Counted from the stretch's first letter, positions 12,013-25,065 are shown. The stretch is DNA of 64,000 bases from Zopfochytrium polystomum (GCA_025765615.1 JAIVFJ010000012.1:434001-498000), one strand, 5' to 3'. The notes: generated by a model not told the origin, from the sequence alone. Numbers and translations: made by a program.

Positions 12013-12258
12013 TGAAAGAAATGACTGCTGCTGTTTGTGGGTGGTGGTGAACTACTCTGGTGGACTACTCTCTTGTGATGGTGAAGCTGAGATGGGACAC
12101 TGTTGTACAATGTATGCTGTTTGGCTTTATACAAAATTGTGACAAAGACCAGGTGACAAAAAATGCACCAAATCCTCATCACAGTTGGTGCTCCCATGCA
12201 CTACAGTGTGAGGTGTTGCTCCTGCACACTGCTTACTGCAAAAACCCAAAATCTAACA
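12013..12258 (-). repeat. 3' LTR of element A
   Basis: On the minus strand it starts TGTTAGATTTTGGG and ends ATTTCTTTCA (246 bp), with TATAAAGCC inside. The G-rich polypurine tract (minus TTAGGGGGGAG) lies directly upstream at 12259-12269. The matching 5' LTR is not in the window. Confidence 0.75.
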
Positions 12259-12536
12259 CTCCCCCCTAAGCTGTGGGCAGGAGCAAAAGGGCCAGCACGG
12301 AGGAAAACCTTACGCCATAGGCAACATAAGGAAACCTGGTTAAGGAAAAGCAATAAACAGGTATGACTGGCCACCAGGTGGCAGAACAATAATAAAAGAA
12401 TGCCCATAGGAAATTTGTAGATGGAGAGCAAAGAAGCTTGAATGCAGGAATATAAGAAGCAATGCAGAAGAAGAAGAAGGGCAAGAAAGAGAAAGGAGAA
12501 ACAGGATGCAATATAAATAAAGAAAGGGGACAGAAA

Positions 12537-14159
12537 CTAAGACACATGACAAAGACCAATATGACTAAGATGGTAAGTACCCAAAGCAGCTGGTAATGAT
12601 TTTGTAAGATAATCTGCTGGTTGCTCGCCACCAGGAATCCATTCCAGTCGAATCACTTGTCGATTAACCAGTTCCCAGATATAGTGATACTTAACCAGAA
12701 TATGCTTTGACCTATTAGTGTAGAGATCGTTTGAGCTCAAATTGATAACGCCTTGGTTGTCAGTATAGATTGGAATAGGAGTCGGGGACGGGAGCATAAG
12801 TGCTGTGTGTTGTTGTGAGATGGCCTCCAGTTCTCATCCTAGTTCTGAGACTGCAACGTATTCTGCTTGCTGAGGTGACAGCATAACTGTAGGACTGCGA
12901 GTTGATGCCCAGCTGATAGCGGTATTTCCAAACAAAACGAAGTAGCCAAGTTGTGATTTCCCATCAGCATGAACTCCATGAGCAGCATCCGAGTAGCCGA
13001 AAATTCCAGACCCTGTGTTGGAATAAAGCAAACCATACTCATGTGTACCATTGATATATTGAAGGACTCGAATGAGGATCTGCAAGTGGTGTTTGCTTGG
13101 GTCCTTGCTGCAGGCGCCAAGATATGAGACTGCTGGTGCCAAGTCTGGTCGTGTGTGTGTTGCCAAATAGTTGATGCCACCAAGGATTGCTTGGTAGAGC
13201 TGTTGATTTGCTGTGGGTTCATCATTTTCTCGAGGTTGAAGAGTGAGAGGACTGGGGAGAGCAGTTACTGCTGTCTTCTTTCCATTGACTAGGTCTGCAT
13301 GGCGTTGGAGTAACTCTTTGGTGTAAGCTCGTTGATGCAAGTAAATGCCAGTTGGTGTTCGATGAACTTCCATATTCAGTACAGTCTTGATATGACCTAG
13401 TTCGCGGAGCTTATAGAAGGATTTTAGCAAAGTGATGGCAGAGGTGATTTCCTCTGTGTGCCCAAAGAAACAAATATCATCGACATAGATAGCAATGAAA
13501 ATAATACGTTCCTTTGTGCGCTTGAAGAGGATGCACGGATCTGCTGCGCTTTGTTGGTAGCCGGCAGACTTGAGACGACCAATGAGTTCCTGGTACCAAC
13601 AACGCCCTGCTTGTTTGATACCGTTGACAGCTTTGTGCAAAAGCCAGACCTTGCCATCCGAACGGTAGCCATCTGGTTGCTCCATGTAGATGGGGACATC
13701 AAGTTTGCTGTTGAGGTAGGCATTGCTAATATCGACCATGGCTGTGTCCCAACCGTTTGAGGCTGTCATAGCAAGGAGCCATCGTAGACTATTGATGCGA
13801 ACAACAGGAGAGTGAGTGTTCCAGAAATCAACGCCACGACGCTGTGTAAAGCCCTTCGCCACAAGTCGTGCGCGAAAGCGCTCAATGCTGCCGTCTGGTC
13901 GAAGCTTGACCTTGTAAACCCATTTGTTCTGCACGACATTGACATTCTTGGGTCGATCAACGACTTCGAAAGCTGCAAGCATTCTGAGAGCGTCAATCTC
14001 TGTCTGCTCTGCTGCTATCCACTCTTTGGACCACTTTCCACTCATGGCCTCAGTGCGTGTTACCGGGTCTGGACATTTGACACTGGTTAAATATAGATGT
14101 CCAGATCGAGTATGTTTTGGAGATGGGCTGTGCATAGGGCTGCATGGTGATTTGCGCAC
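12537..14159 (-). pseudogene. element A reverse transcriptase and RNase H
   Basis: The main frame, 14159-12834, holds the copia RT core (NKWVYKVKLRPDG, ARLVAKGFTQ, the catalytic YVDDICFFGH box) and the start of RNase H (YSDAAHG, QQAEYVAVSELG). The RNase H tail continues in another frame at 12797-12537 (IYTDNQGVINL, KHILVKYHYI), so a frameshift lies near 12830. RNA-templated DNA synthesis is the family role; this copy is broken. Confidence 0.85.
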
Positions 14160-14271
14160 ATATGTAGGTGGAGGCTCTGGTGGTGGTGGTTCTGGTGGTG
14201 GCGCTTGAGGTGGTAGGTCTCTAGTTGGTGTTTCAGCAATTGTTTTGTCATCAGGGGTATGCTTTGGTGGT

Positions 14272-14790
14272 GTTAGTAAAATGACAGAGGTGTTTGTGAG
14301 TATTAGGATGTAGAAAAGGGAAATTAGGATGTAGAAAAAATAGAAAAATCATTGGCAGGTGAGCCTTCTGCACGATGCGGCTCGGGACACCCCGTGCCAG
14401 AGAGCCTTCTCTTCCTCTCTCCACAGCCCGCCTTCCGCATTTTCCCCCATGCGTAACGTCAGGCGCCAAGGGACCTATCTCCCCTGGTGGTGTTCCTTAT
14501 GGAATGGGCTCCCCAAACAGGCATCCATCCCTTCTGACTTGGGTCCACGCCACACTAGCTCCTGCAGGGTTGGTATGGCCCAGGGCCTTCGGTTGCGCCA
14601 CCCACGTCACTCCCAGCCGAGAGTGCGCCTGCAGTCACAGAGCCGGTCGCCGCCCTCACTCATCCGATTGGTCCCCCGGCTTTAGTGCTCGTAGGTAAGG
14701 CCCACTGGAGGTGGCGTTAATTGCGGTAACACGGAGTCCATCCCGTTGTGCCGCCACCTCCAACACTTCGTGCTGTACATCGTTATCCGA
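14272..14790. other. foreign insert inside element A pol
   Basis: About 0.5 kb between the integrase and RT frames has no coding potential in the pol sense. It is GC-richer than the flanks. It begins with a duplicated ATTAGGATGTAGAAAA unit (around 14305-14335) and ends with an 11 bp inverted repeat, TGGAGGTGGCG (14706-14716) and its complement (14752-14762). Exact ends and family are unknown. Confidence 0.5.
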
Positions 14791-14791
14791 T

Positions 14792-16492
14792 TCACTTTCG
14801 CTGCCGTACCTGGACCACTTCATGTTCGTTTGGTGCTAGTTCTGTGGAAGGTTGTCGTTCAGCTACCGCTGCTGGTCTTGGTTCTGGGAATTGATCCACG
14901 CGAACATTGGCTTCACGAAGGAGGTTTGTGATGTTTTGTTCAGTTGATGTAAGTTCATCTTTGCTGAGGAGTGGTGTTAGCTGATGAACGAGGTCCTGAG
15001 CAATATCCTCTGCTGCTGAGGTGCTGAGGCGAGGGAAACTGTCTTCTGCAACCACAAGGTCATCCAATCGATGAGTGATTACTCTACCCGTGCTGATGTC
15101 AATCAAGCGAGCAATGGAACGACCAATGTTTCCAATGTAAATTGCTGGTCGGGCGCGTTCTGCAAGCTTTTTAAACTGATGTGTTTGTCCACGTTCCTTT
15201 GCTGTGATATGATACAAACATCCTGAGCCAAAAACTCTGAATTGACTGATGCATGGAGGGAATCCAAGAAGCGTTTCAACTGGAGATAGTAATCCACGGC
15301 TGAGGACAGGAAGTGTATTGATGATATCTACTGCATGTCGAATCGCGTATCCCCACCATGACCATGGTGAACCAGCATGTCTTAGAAGAGATCGTGTGAC
15401 ATCCATGACTGTTCGAACTGCTTGCTCTGCTTTCCCATTCAGCTCAGGTGTATGAGGTGGACTAACTTCAACGCGGATGCCACGTGATGCACAGAAACGG
15501 TTAAAAGCGAGTGAATTCAGTTCCCCACCATCAAAGCGGGCGCCCTTTACACGAACATCCCTAACTGTCTCCAATTGTTGGATGATCTTAATGGCCTCCG
15601 GTAGTGCTTCTGACTTTCTCCGAAGGTTTGTCGACCAGAGATAATTACTTGCATAGTCAATGGCAATGAGAGCAAAGCCATATTGTCCTCGAAACTTTGG
15701 TTTGACTTCCACTAGATCAAAGGCTAAATGTTCGCCTGGTAGTTTATCTGGAGGATCTGTATGTGGAATAGCAGCATGAGTCTGTTTGGCAATAATGCAG
15801 GCCTTACACGGTTCTTCAAGCAAGTCCAGCTTAATGTCAGGAAAGTCAGCACATGTACGGCGCTCCTTCATTGCTCGTAGTCTTGCATAAGGGATATGGC
15901 CGAGGCGTTCATGCATGCGCTGAGTGTTTGGAGCTTTGCTGTTGAGAAAGGCTGTGCGTATACTGAGTGTATCAACTGGTTCTGCAGAGCTGAAGAGGTT
16001 GTAAAATTTACTGGCGCAGTGTGCAATAAATTGTTTGCTGTAGTTGAAGTTGGGGTTTGCTGCTGTTGGGAACCATTGGAGACCATGTCTAAGAATCATT
16101 TGAAGGACGGCTGGATCTCCTTCCTCAGGACTGCTACGATAAATAGTACCAGGTTGAAGGTCTCGTGCAAGATGGAAGAAGCCACATAGTTGTAGGTCCC
16201 GATCAGCGACCAAGTTGACAGGACATTCTGGAGCATATTGGGCACCTTCAATTATAAGTGTGATGTTGTTGGCGAGTGGTATGAGAGCTGTGCCGAATCC
16301 TTCACAAGTAAGAATAGGTCCTTCTTTGGCGATACGCATGCTAGATTTCTGCTGAGTATAACTATAGGGAATGAAGAGAGAGAAATCTCGAAGCGTTGTG
16401 ACATTGCAACCGTTGTCGATGAGTACAGGAAAAGAAATTGGAAGGGAAGGGACGTTAACTGCAAATGCCCGGATTACTCCCGGGCCATCCAA
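14792..16492 (-). pseudogene. element A protease-integrase polyprotein segment
   Basis: The 566-codon frame starts with a retroviral-type protease in which the usual DSG reads DNG (PVLIDNGCNVTTLRD). It continues to the integrase zinc-binding region (MHERLGHIPYARL ... CKACIIAKQTHA) and the catalytic core with GARFDGGELN and PPHTPELNGKAEQAVRT, whose E completes the DDE set. The frame ends at the foreign insert, which separates it from RT. Confidence 0.85.
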
Positions 16493-16963
16493 AAATCCTG
16501 TTGACTTTCATCTTGTTCAGTCTCTGATTGGAGTTGCGTTTCCATCCACAATTGCTGTTCTGCAGCATACTGCTCACTTTGCTGGTCATCCCAATCACCG
16601 TTCTGTAGCAGAAGTGCTTGGTTTTCAGGTATCTGCTGTTGTGGAGGGTTTGGTTGCTGGAGTAAGAGCACATTTGGATTTTGCCGGTGGTCGATGCTGT
16701 TGCTGTTGCTGCAATTGCTGAAGAAATGTGTTGGCACACTGTCAAGCAACATGACCATAGCCTCCACATGCATGACATTGGACTCCAAAAGACTGTTGCT
16801 GTGCAGGGTACCAACTCCCCCCAGAGCCGCGTCCCATTGCGGTACCACCTGTTGCTGTTCCACGTGAACTTAGTCCTCGCCATGTTCCTCGGCCTCGGCC
16901 AAAACCACCATATGGGCGCGGTGTGTACTGTTGGGACTGAGGGTTTTGGTACTGCAAGGTTGT
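16455..16963 (-). pseudogene. element A gag C-terminal fragment
   Basis: Gag sequence with a Gly/Arg-rich stretch (GGFGRGRGTW) and an intact CCHC knuckle, CHACGGYGHVARQC. A frame change follows the knuckle. The N-terminal part was separated by insertion of element B at 16964. The same region in element C is longer. Confidence 0.75.
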
Positions 16964-18203
16964 TGATGAAATCCCACCCAGGACTGGAGGGACTTGGTGT
17001 GTGTGGGGATGAAGAGAGAGAGAGAGAGAGAGAGAGCAGTGATGATGGAAAAGGGAGAGGAGTGAGAGGATGTAGAGAGGAGAGAGGAGTGAGTGGGCAG
17101 AGATGGAAGAGAGAGCAAATGGAGGAAGAGAGATTGGCTTGTTTTGCACTGGATTCTGTTAAAGCAGCAAGGAGGGGGTTGGATTCCTTGTTTGATCTCT
17201 GTGAGAGGTTGTTGCTTTTATACTCCTGCAGGTTGGAGCCATCAGAAAACAGAGGGAGAAGTGGGCTGCACAGAGCAGGCCACAGAAATGAGGTAAAACA
17301 GGCTGAGCACCAACCCCCAGCCTGGGCTAAGTACCCATTCAGGGCTGAGTACCACCCAGGGCTGGGCATCACTCAGGGCTGAGCACCAGCCAGGGCTAAG
17401 TACCAGCCTGGGCTGAGCACCACCCAGGGCTGAGTACCAGCCTGGGCTGTGCACCACCTAGGGCTAAGTACCAGCCAGGGCTGAGTACCACCTTGGGCTG
17501 AGCACTTTGTCTGGGCTGAGTACCACCAGGAACCAATTTACAGCTTGTTTGAGAAACAGTTGCTTGTAAATTGGTTTGGTTGTTTCCAAATCAGGAAGCT
17601 TGTTTGGGAAACAAGCCGCTTTTTTCCTTGTTTTTAGAAATCCAATGATTGGTGCAATCTCTGGTGAGCTCAGTTTTTATCTCACTTTTAGAAATGCAGT
17701 GATTGGTGCAATCCCTGATTCCTGAATGCCTGTTGCATTGCTCAGATTGCACAGCACAGCAGGAAAGCTGGAATTCCAGATCAGGAAGCGGAATTCCGGT
17801 GCAGAGAGAGGAATTCCAGATCAGGAAGCGGAATTCCGATGCAGAGGAATCGGTGCAGAGGAATTCCGGAATTCGATGCAGAGAGCGGAATTCCGGAGCA
17901 TTGGGCAGTGGTACACTGCTTCTGCATGCTTGCTGTGCTGTGTTACATGTGCAGAGTGCGTAGTTTGCGCGTTTTTGTGCATGTTCTAATTGCATTGTTC
18001 CTACCGGTAGGATGAACAAAGCTAGAACAACAGCCGCCTTTGCCTATCTCTTTTTATTGAGAACAGATTAGCCCTTCCGAGCGCCCCATTCAAGTATTGA
18101 ATCTACTGAGCCCTTCAAACACCCCATCCAATGTGATTGGATGGAGTTCTCAAAGGGATCATCAGTAACGGGCGTAGTGTACCCCGTGGGTCGAATCTCA
18201 ACA
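16964..18203 (-). repeat. element B 3' LTR
   Basis: TGTTGAGATTCG...GGGATTTCATCA on the minus strand. It holds about a dozen units of a 15-16 bp GGGCTGAGTACC minisatellite (17290-17525), GGAATTCC tandem units (17770-17895) and an (AG)n tract. The polypurine tract (minus TTGCGGGGGTG) lies just upstream at 18204-18214. Confidence 0.92.
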
Positions 18204-18367
18204 CACCCCCGCAATAGAAAGAGAGGGGGCAACTGTTTCTCCTGGAGTACATGGCTGTCCAACAATGCCAGCCAAGCAGTGGGACTCGAACCCACCCATG
18301 TACCCCCCTACACTTGTGAAAACCTGCATGAACCCACAAGTGTAGCTGGAGAAGCCAGAGAGAGCCT

Positions 18368-18964
18368 TTAGACTAAGCGTTGTGCTGATTTGAGCGTGGG
18401 CACCACGCTTACACCTTGGAGGTCGGCGAGACTGCAAATTCCCATCAGTGATGCAAGCTTTGCATGTTGAGCTGCAGGAAGAGCTTTGGTGAGAAGGTCG
18501 GCAATCATCATGTCCGTTGGGCAATGAATGAGTTGAACCTCCTTTTTCTCCAAGTGGTCCCGTATGAAATGCAACCTCACGTCAAAGTGTTTGACCCGAC
18601 CATGGTGTATTGGATTCATAGCAATAGCTATGGTTGAACGATTGTCTTCAAAAACAGTAGTGGGCTTATTTAAATCCATACCCAGCTCCTGGAAGAGCAT
18701 TCGTAGCCAGATTGCCTCTTTGATGGCCTCAGTAAGGGAGAAGTATTCCGCCTCAGTTGAGGACAAAGCGACAACTGATTGTTTCTTGCTGTACCATGTA
18801 ATAGCACCCCCGCAAAGCATGAACACATGCCCTGACCTCGACTTGCGTCCATCCTCTTCAGCATAGCTGGCATCAGCGTAGCCATGTGGTTCATCCCACT
18901 CTGGGTAAGAAATACCCGCAGCTTTCTCTACCTCTGGGAGCGTTGCATTGGTGATGCATGTCAT
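18368..18964 (-). pseudogene. element B RNase H
   Basis: 198-codon frame with the copia RNase H motifs GYADASYAEEDGRKS, ALSSTEAEYFSL, FEDNRSTIAIA and KHFDVRLHFIRDH, and the conserved DLLTKALP near the end. It overlaps the RT frame by 4 nt in another phase, so a frameshift separates it from RT. Confidence 0.88.
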
Positions 18965-20163
18965 CTGGGAGTCTCCCTTTGGTAGAAAAGTCCATGATCC
19001 CAGGTAGCGCGGACATATCGCAGCAATCTGTCAAGCGCAAGGGAATCTGAATGGGTTGGAGTGGACTGGTATTGTGCAAGTGTATTCACAGCATACGCAA
19101 TGTCAGGGCGCGTCAAGTTTGCAAGGTAAGCAAGTTGCATGAGTGTGCTTCGGAAGTATTCCGACTCTTTTTGTGGAAGTTTTCCAGAGTCCACATCGTG
19201 CATCCATGTCGTGGACATGGGAGTTGCTTTGATTTTGACAGGTAAGCCTTCATCGTCACACCAGTAGTTTGCTTCCTCCAAGACATGCTGTGTGTAGTTT
19301 TTCTGTCCAATAAAGATTCCATCTTTGATTTTCTCAACTTGGATGCCAACAGCAACTTTTGGGTTGAGGTCCTCGCGGATTTTGAACTTTGATTTGATCA
19401 GAGAAAGAATTTTGGCAATTTCTTCTTCAGTGTGACTGAAGATGAGGATGTCATCTACGTATAGAGTGATGATGGTCTTGACCTTTCCATCAGGGTGCCT
19501 TTGCACAAAGACACAGTGGTCAGTCTTCAATTGCGTAAATCCAATTTCTACTAGGAAGTCGCGGATTGTTTTGTACCACTGTCGACCAGACTGGTGCAGT
19601 CCGTACAGACTCTTCCTGAGTAAACAGACAAGAAGTATCCCGTCTGCACCACGTATCTCAAAGCCTTCTGGTTGTTCCATGAAGTTTTCAATGTCCAGTT
19701 TGGCGTTCAAGTATGCGGTTTCGACATCAAGGCCTGCAAGTATGAGGTCAAACAGCAACGAGATAGCAAGGATTGCCCTTATGGAGGAGCTGCGGACGAC
19801 AGGGGAGAAGGTCTCATTGTAGTCCTGACCAAAGATCTGAGTGTAACCCCGACCAACAAGGCGAGCCTTGAAGCGTTCAAGGTACCCTTCACTGTCAAAC
19901 TTGTAGGCAAAAACCCATTTGGGCTTGAGTATCTTACGCCCTTTAGGTCGAGCCACTAAGTCCCAGACATGCTTTGATGTGATCGAATTGATCTCTGAGA
20001 GTTGAGCTGCCTTCCAATACTTTGCAAAAGGAGAACGCATGGCCTCTTTATGCGAAGCAGGGAGTGGCGGTAAGTCCCGCTGGTGGATCCTTTCTGTTGG
20101 ATATGCTGTGACTTCCTCCTGGCTCAAGCACAGTGTATGCTTTGAGCGTTTGGTAGAGTTCAC
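18961..20163 (-). pseudogene. element B reverse transcriptase
   Basis: 400-codon frame with the RT fingers and palm: KPKWVFAYKFDSEG, ARLVGRGYTQ, LDVETAYLNAKL, LRKSLYGLHQSGRQWY and the catalytic LYVDDILIFSH. It ends in the connection region with TRPDIAYAVNTL. Frame breaks occur on both sides, although this block itself is open. Confidence 0.9.
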
Positions 20164-20584
20164 GAAATTGTCCCCGTGCTATTCGTAGTTTACGAATTCT
20201 TGCAGTTAAAGCGCGGAGTGTTTTCCGACTGTAAGTGGAAGGACTTGTGGCAATTGATGGTTTTGTTCGTAGTTTACAAAGGTTTGCCTTCAATGCCAGG
20301 TAGTCACGTAAACCTGATGGCTCTCGTGGTATGATTGGGGGATTTGTTGCCTCCCCTGTTGACTCTGGCAAAGCTAGAATGTCAGGGGAAGTTGAGCGCT
20401 CCCTAGGAGGGATTTCCTCTTCATCAGGTATTGACTCTGGTTCAGAATCAGAAGCGTCGTATAGCATACCCGGCTGTAGATCTCCCCCCTGTGATTCTGC
20501 AGGTGGTACATCGTCTTCTTGTGAGTCAGACAGAGCGTCAGGATGTGCCACATCTGGATCAGTGGACATAGCAGGGGTATGCAA
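20048..20584 (-). pseudogene. element B integrase-RT linker region
   Basis: Acidic, Pro/Ser-rich frame (DSEPESIPDEEEIPP) typical of the variable spacer between copia integrase and RT. It is in a different frame from both neighbours. Confidence 0.6.
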
Positions 20585-20817
20585 GCGAGGTGGAAAGATA
20601 TTGGAAATCCTGAGCTGTGGGTTGGACTGGTCCCCATTCCTTCAAGCGGGAGTCATGAAGGAACTGTCTCCAGTTCCGCACAATGCCAGGAAAAACATTT
20701 TCGTGAAAGGAGACATGGAAGTGTTCCGATATTCTCTGGGTTTTCAAGTCGTAGACTACTGGAAGAGTGTTTCCTTTATACCCTAAGAATATGCCTGGCG
20801 CCCCTTTGTCAGGATGT

Positions 20818-23628
20818 TTAAGCGTTACGCTTTTCCTTTGGGATACGGTGGATAACCAAACAGCCAAAGGTGCGGATGTGATCAACATTTGGCTTTTCAC
20901 CGTACCAAGCTTCGTAAGGTGTTTTCTTAGTGTAAGAGTGGTAAACCCTGTTCTTGATGTATGCTGCGTAGCGGACTGCATACACAAAGAAAGAGTGGGG
21001 CAATCGTGACTCTAAGAGCATGCAGTGTGCCATGTCTTTGAGAGTGTTGACCTGACGTTCTACCAGCCCATTGAATTCCTTGGTGAATGCAGGACTAGGT
21101 TCTAAAACAATAGGAGGGTGCCGAGTATTGGCCCAAGTTTTGAATTCTCCATCTTTGAAGATTTCCCCCCTGTCACAGCGCACAGATGTGATATGTTTGC
21201 CATGTTGTTGTTCAAACCTTTCGATCGTAGACCGGAATCTTGTCGGCGCATCAGACAAAGAGTTGAGGAACTCAATGTCAAGCCAACGGGTTGACTCTTC
21301 CACAACCAGTTGCCAATGTTTTTCACCATGGTGTCCACGTGCGGGCAGTGGGACAGCATCAGTGTGTAAACGACCAAGCAGTGTGGTGTTTGGTCTGGAA
21401 GTGGAGTGGATAGGCGAAGCTTTCAATTTCCCAACATCACATGTCACGCAGGGAATGTCATGAATGAGGAAAAATGAATGACCAACTTTATTCAGATTTG
21501 ACCAAGTACGCTTCAAAGAAGATAAAGACAGGTGACCAAATTTCTTGTGAAGAGCTCGGACTGCTTCAATGTTCTGAGGGTTTGGTAAAGGGTCTGGGTC
21601 AGTTTGACTTAAAGTTGGAGTTGCAGTTTGCAAAGGAGCAGTTTGCTGTTGCGACTCACCTGGGGCGTCCCCCGAAGGAGTCGGCGCGTCCCTTCCAAGT
21701 TCTGCCCTGTCGAGACCAGTATGTCCCGTCAGAAGAGAAGGGTCCACAACATAAACATTTCCTGTGTCCCTGTGAGCAATGGTAAAGTCTGAACCATGTA
21801 CCCGAGGGTGCAATAGGGCTGTGTCTGCTGTGAAAGTCACGTTGTGACCTGTCTGCCGCACGATTTGCTGAACTGAGAGTAGAGTGTCTGAGAACTCTGG
21901 CACATAGAGCGAGTTCCTCATGATGAGAGCTCTTCCGTTAACGAACAGGGTGAAGTCGCCCACTCCAGTGGCAGTTGTAAAGCCGTCAGCTGTTTTGATC
22001 TGCTGGGAGGTGGGCCGCAAGTTTGTGAAGTGCTCTTCGCAAGGCGACATTGTCCTGGAAGCCCCAGAGTCAAGGATGACCTGGTGTGGGTTGCCGCCAG
22101 CAAGTCTTGCCATCAGCGCAGTCTCATAGATGCGGCGGTAGGTGACGTTGCGGTAGAGGAAACGTCCAGATTCGTACATCACTTTGTAGCCGACGTTTGA
22201 GACAATGTTGTCAGTGATCCAGTCTGGATCCATTCTGCCGTCAAGAAGTGTAACTGTGAGTTCCACTTCAAATTCCTCCTCCACCTCAACGGCCTGGCAT
22301 GTTCCAATTTCAAACTCCCGTGCCGCAAGTGCCCTTTCTACTGAAAGGAAGTCGTCTAGAGCTGATGTGTCTGCAAGGCGCGCAGCACCCTCAGTACTGA
22401 ACTCCAACATTTCGACGTCTTCTGCTTCAGTAGGCGGTGGTGGAGTATCCATCCTGTAGCATTTGTGGGGAGGAGAATCCTCAGAGGCTGCGCAAGAGGC
22501 TTGGTGGTGTTCTTTAGCAGCCACCTCACGTGCAATCTTGGCAGTCTCAGTAGCTTTCTTGGAATCAGCTGGCGTGGCCTTGGCTTCTTTGGCGTGTGCA
22601 GGCTGCTTGCCCTTGGCCTTCTTTGCAGGGCGAGCCGGCTCTGACTTCCCGTGAGGGAACTTGAGGCATTCCTCGCGAGAGTGTGAGACCCAGATTCCAT
22701 GAAGGTCACAAGTAGGCTTGCCGTTGAGTGCCTCACCGATCTTGCGCTTCTTTGTTGCCACTGAGGTCTTTGCTGAAGCAGCTGTTTCCATCTCAGAAGT
22801 GCCATGGTGAGCAGAGTGTCTGCTGTTCTTCTCTTTGCTTTGCTGGTACAGCGTGTGGCAGTTTGTCAACTCCTTGACGAGGTCGCTGGTGTTGGCGTAG
22901 CCTGACAGCCCCTTGAGAAGATTTTGACGAACGCCAGAGAAGATTTCATGTCCAGGCAGCGTTTCCCTTGCTTTGTGGATGATGGCAGAACGCAGGATGT
23001 TTGTCACACCCCTGCAAGTGGTGGCAGTACATTTGAAATGCTTTGGCCAATCCGTGACCAGTGTGGTCAGAGTGGTGTACCACTCCTGGACTGCCGGACC
23101 AGAGTCTCTGGGTTTTGCCAAACGACTGTAAGTCGCAAGCCACTTGTCCTGCTGTGAACCAGTGTGGTCCTGCAGGGCGTACTTGTCATTGAGCCACTTG
23201 TACCGATCAGCGCAGTTGGTGATGTTTGCTGCATTCATGGAGCGCACATCCTCGATGCGCGAGCAGGAGTCGAGGGTAGCAACCGCCTTGTCGTGTTGGG
23301 CCTCAAGCTCCCTGTAGGTCTTGTGTTCTTGGCGTATACCAGTGTGGTACTTGTCAAGGGCAGCGTGGTGCAGACGGTACATCTCACTGTACGCAGCCTT
23401 GGCCTCCGCCGTTGCAGAGGATTCAGGGGGAGAACCAATACTGGGAGGAGCAGCGCCGATGCCGACCTTGGTGCAGTGCTCGTTGAACGTACCGAAGTAA
23501 TCAGGCTTGAGGAAGCTGGCAACAAGATTGTATGCCATGACCGGCTTGATGACTTCTTCCACATGCAGTTCCCAAGCCTGGTAGCCGTAAGAAGAGAAGC
23601 GGACAGCCTTGGGGGTCGAAGAAGACAT
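20818..23628 (-). pseudogene. element B gag-protease-integrase
   Basis: The ATG at 23628 (MSSSTPKAVRF) is the probable gag start. Gag has a CxxHG...SHxxxxC knuckle (CDLHGIWVSHSREEC). Protease follows (ILDSGASRTMSP), then the integrase HHCC domain (HKKFGHLSLSSL ... CVTCDVGKLKA) and core (VRCDRGEIFKDGEF; TKEFNGLVERQVNTLKD). The frame stops at 20818 in the integrase C-terminus and continues elsewhere, so at least one frameshift inactivates it. Confidence 0.9.
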
Positions 23629-23841
23629 GCTAGGTAGCGGCTTGGTGGACCAGTGGACTTGTTTAGAGCGGTAGCCCTTTTCTTGTAGAGAGCCAAGAGC
23701 CCTTTGTTGCCTTAAAGTAGCTGGTGAGCCGGTGCTCACAGACAGGTTGGTCTTGTTTAGAGTCAGAAACCCTTTTCTTGTAAGCGCAGCAGGGCCCTGT
23801 TCGAGCGTACGAGTGTGGCCGACGGCTTGTAGGTAGCTTTG

Positions 23842-25065
23842 TGATGAAATCCCACCCAGGACTGGAGGGACTTGGTGTGTGTGGGGATGAAGAGAGAGAG
23901 AGAGAGAGAGAGAGCAGTGATGATGGAAAAGGGAGAGGAGTGAGAGGATGTAGAGAGGAGAGAGGAGTGAGTGGGCAGAGATGGAAGAGAGAGCAAATGG
24001 AGGAAGAGAGAGTGGCTTGTTTTGCACTGGATTCTGTCAAAGCAGCAAGGAGGGGGTTGGATTCCTTGTTTGATCTCTGTGAGAGGTTGCTGCTTTTATA
24101 CTCCTGCAGGTTGGAGCCATCAGAAAACAGAGGGAGCAGTGGGCTGCACAGAGCAGGCCACAGAAATGAGATAAAACTGGCTGAGCACCAACCCCCAGCC
24201 TGGGCTAAGTACCCATTCAGGGCTGAGTACCACCCAGGGCTGGGCATCACTCAGGGCTGAGCACCAGCCAGGGCTAAGTACCAGCCTGGGCTGAGCACCA
24301 CCCAGGGCTGAGTACCAGCCTGGGCTGTGCACCACCTAGGGCTAAGTACCAGCCAGGGCTGAGTACCACCTTGGGCTGAGCACTTTGTCTGGGCTGAGTA
24401 CCACCAGGAACCAATTTACAGCTTGTTTGAGAAACAGTTGCTTGTAAATTGGTTTGGTTGTTTCCAAATCAGGAAGCTTGTTTGGGAAACAAGCCGCTTT
24501 TTTCCTTGTTTTTAGAAATCCAATGATTGGTGCAATCTCTGGTGAGCTCAGTTTTTATCTCATTTTTAGAAATGCAGTGATTGGTGCAATCCCTGATTCC
24601 TAAATGCCTGTTGCATTGCTCAGATTGCACAGCACAGCAGGAAAGCTGGAATTCCAGATCAGGAAGCGGAATTCCGGTGCAGAGAGAGGAATTCCAGATC
24701 AGGAAGCGGAATTCCGATGCAAAAGGGCGGAATTCCGGTGCAGAGAGCGGAATTCCGGAGCCTGGGGCAGTGGTACACTGCTTCTGCATGCTTGCTGTGC
24801 TGTGTTATATGTGCAGAGTGCGTAGTTTGCGCGTTTTTGTGCATGTTCTAATTGCATTGTTCCTACCGGTAGGATGAACAAAGCTAGAACAACAGCCGCC
24901 TTTGCCTATCTCTTTTTATTGAGAACAGATTAGCCCTTCCGAGCGCCCCATTCAAGTATTGAATCTACTGAGCCCTTCAAACACCCCATCCAATGTGATT
25001 GGATGGAGTTCTCAAAGGGATCATCAGTAACGGGCGTAGTGTACCCCGTGGGTCGAATCTCAACA
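23842..25065 (-). repeat. element B 5' LTR
   Basis: 1224 bp LTR, nearly identical to the 3' LTR and with the same minisatellite organisation. On the plus-strand right side it is directly followed by an inverted piece of the same LTR instead of the expected target site. Confidence 0.92.

Larger units (their letters stand above)
12013..16963 (-). mobile_element. copia element A, 5' part removed
   Basis: Minus-strand Ty1/copia element read from high to low coordinates: gag fragment, protease-integrase, RT, RNase H, then a short 3' LTR at 12013-12258. It is cut within gag at 16963 by element B. A 0.5 kb foreign insert splits pol, and frameshifts are present, so it is inactive. Element C is a related copy. 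Confidence 0.85.
16964..25065 (-). mobile_element. full-length copia element B
   Basis: 8.1 kb minus-strand element with LTRs of 1224 bp (5', 23842-25065) and 1240 bp (3', 16964-18203). The gag-protease-integrase-RT-RNase H order is complete, but several frameshifts break the frame. GTTGT (16959-16963) is the expected target duplication on one side. The other side reads CATTT, so the right junction is rearranged. Confidence 0.9.

Noticed and set aside
14700..14765. Helitron 3' end
   Set aside because: The 11 bp hairpin has a 35 nt loop and no CTRR end; too weak to name the family.
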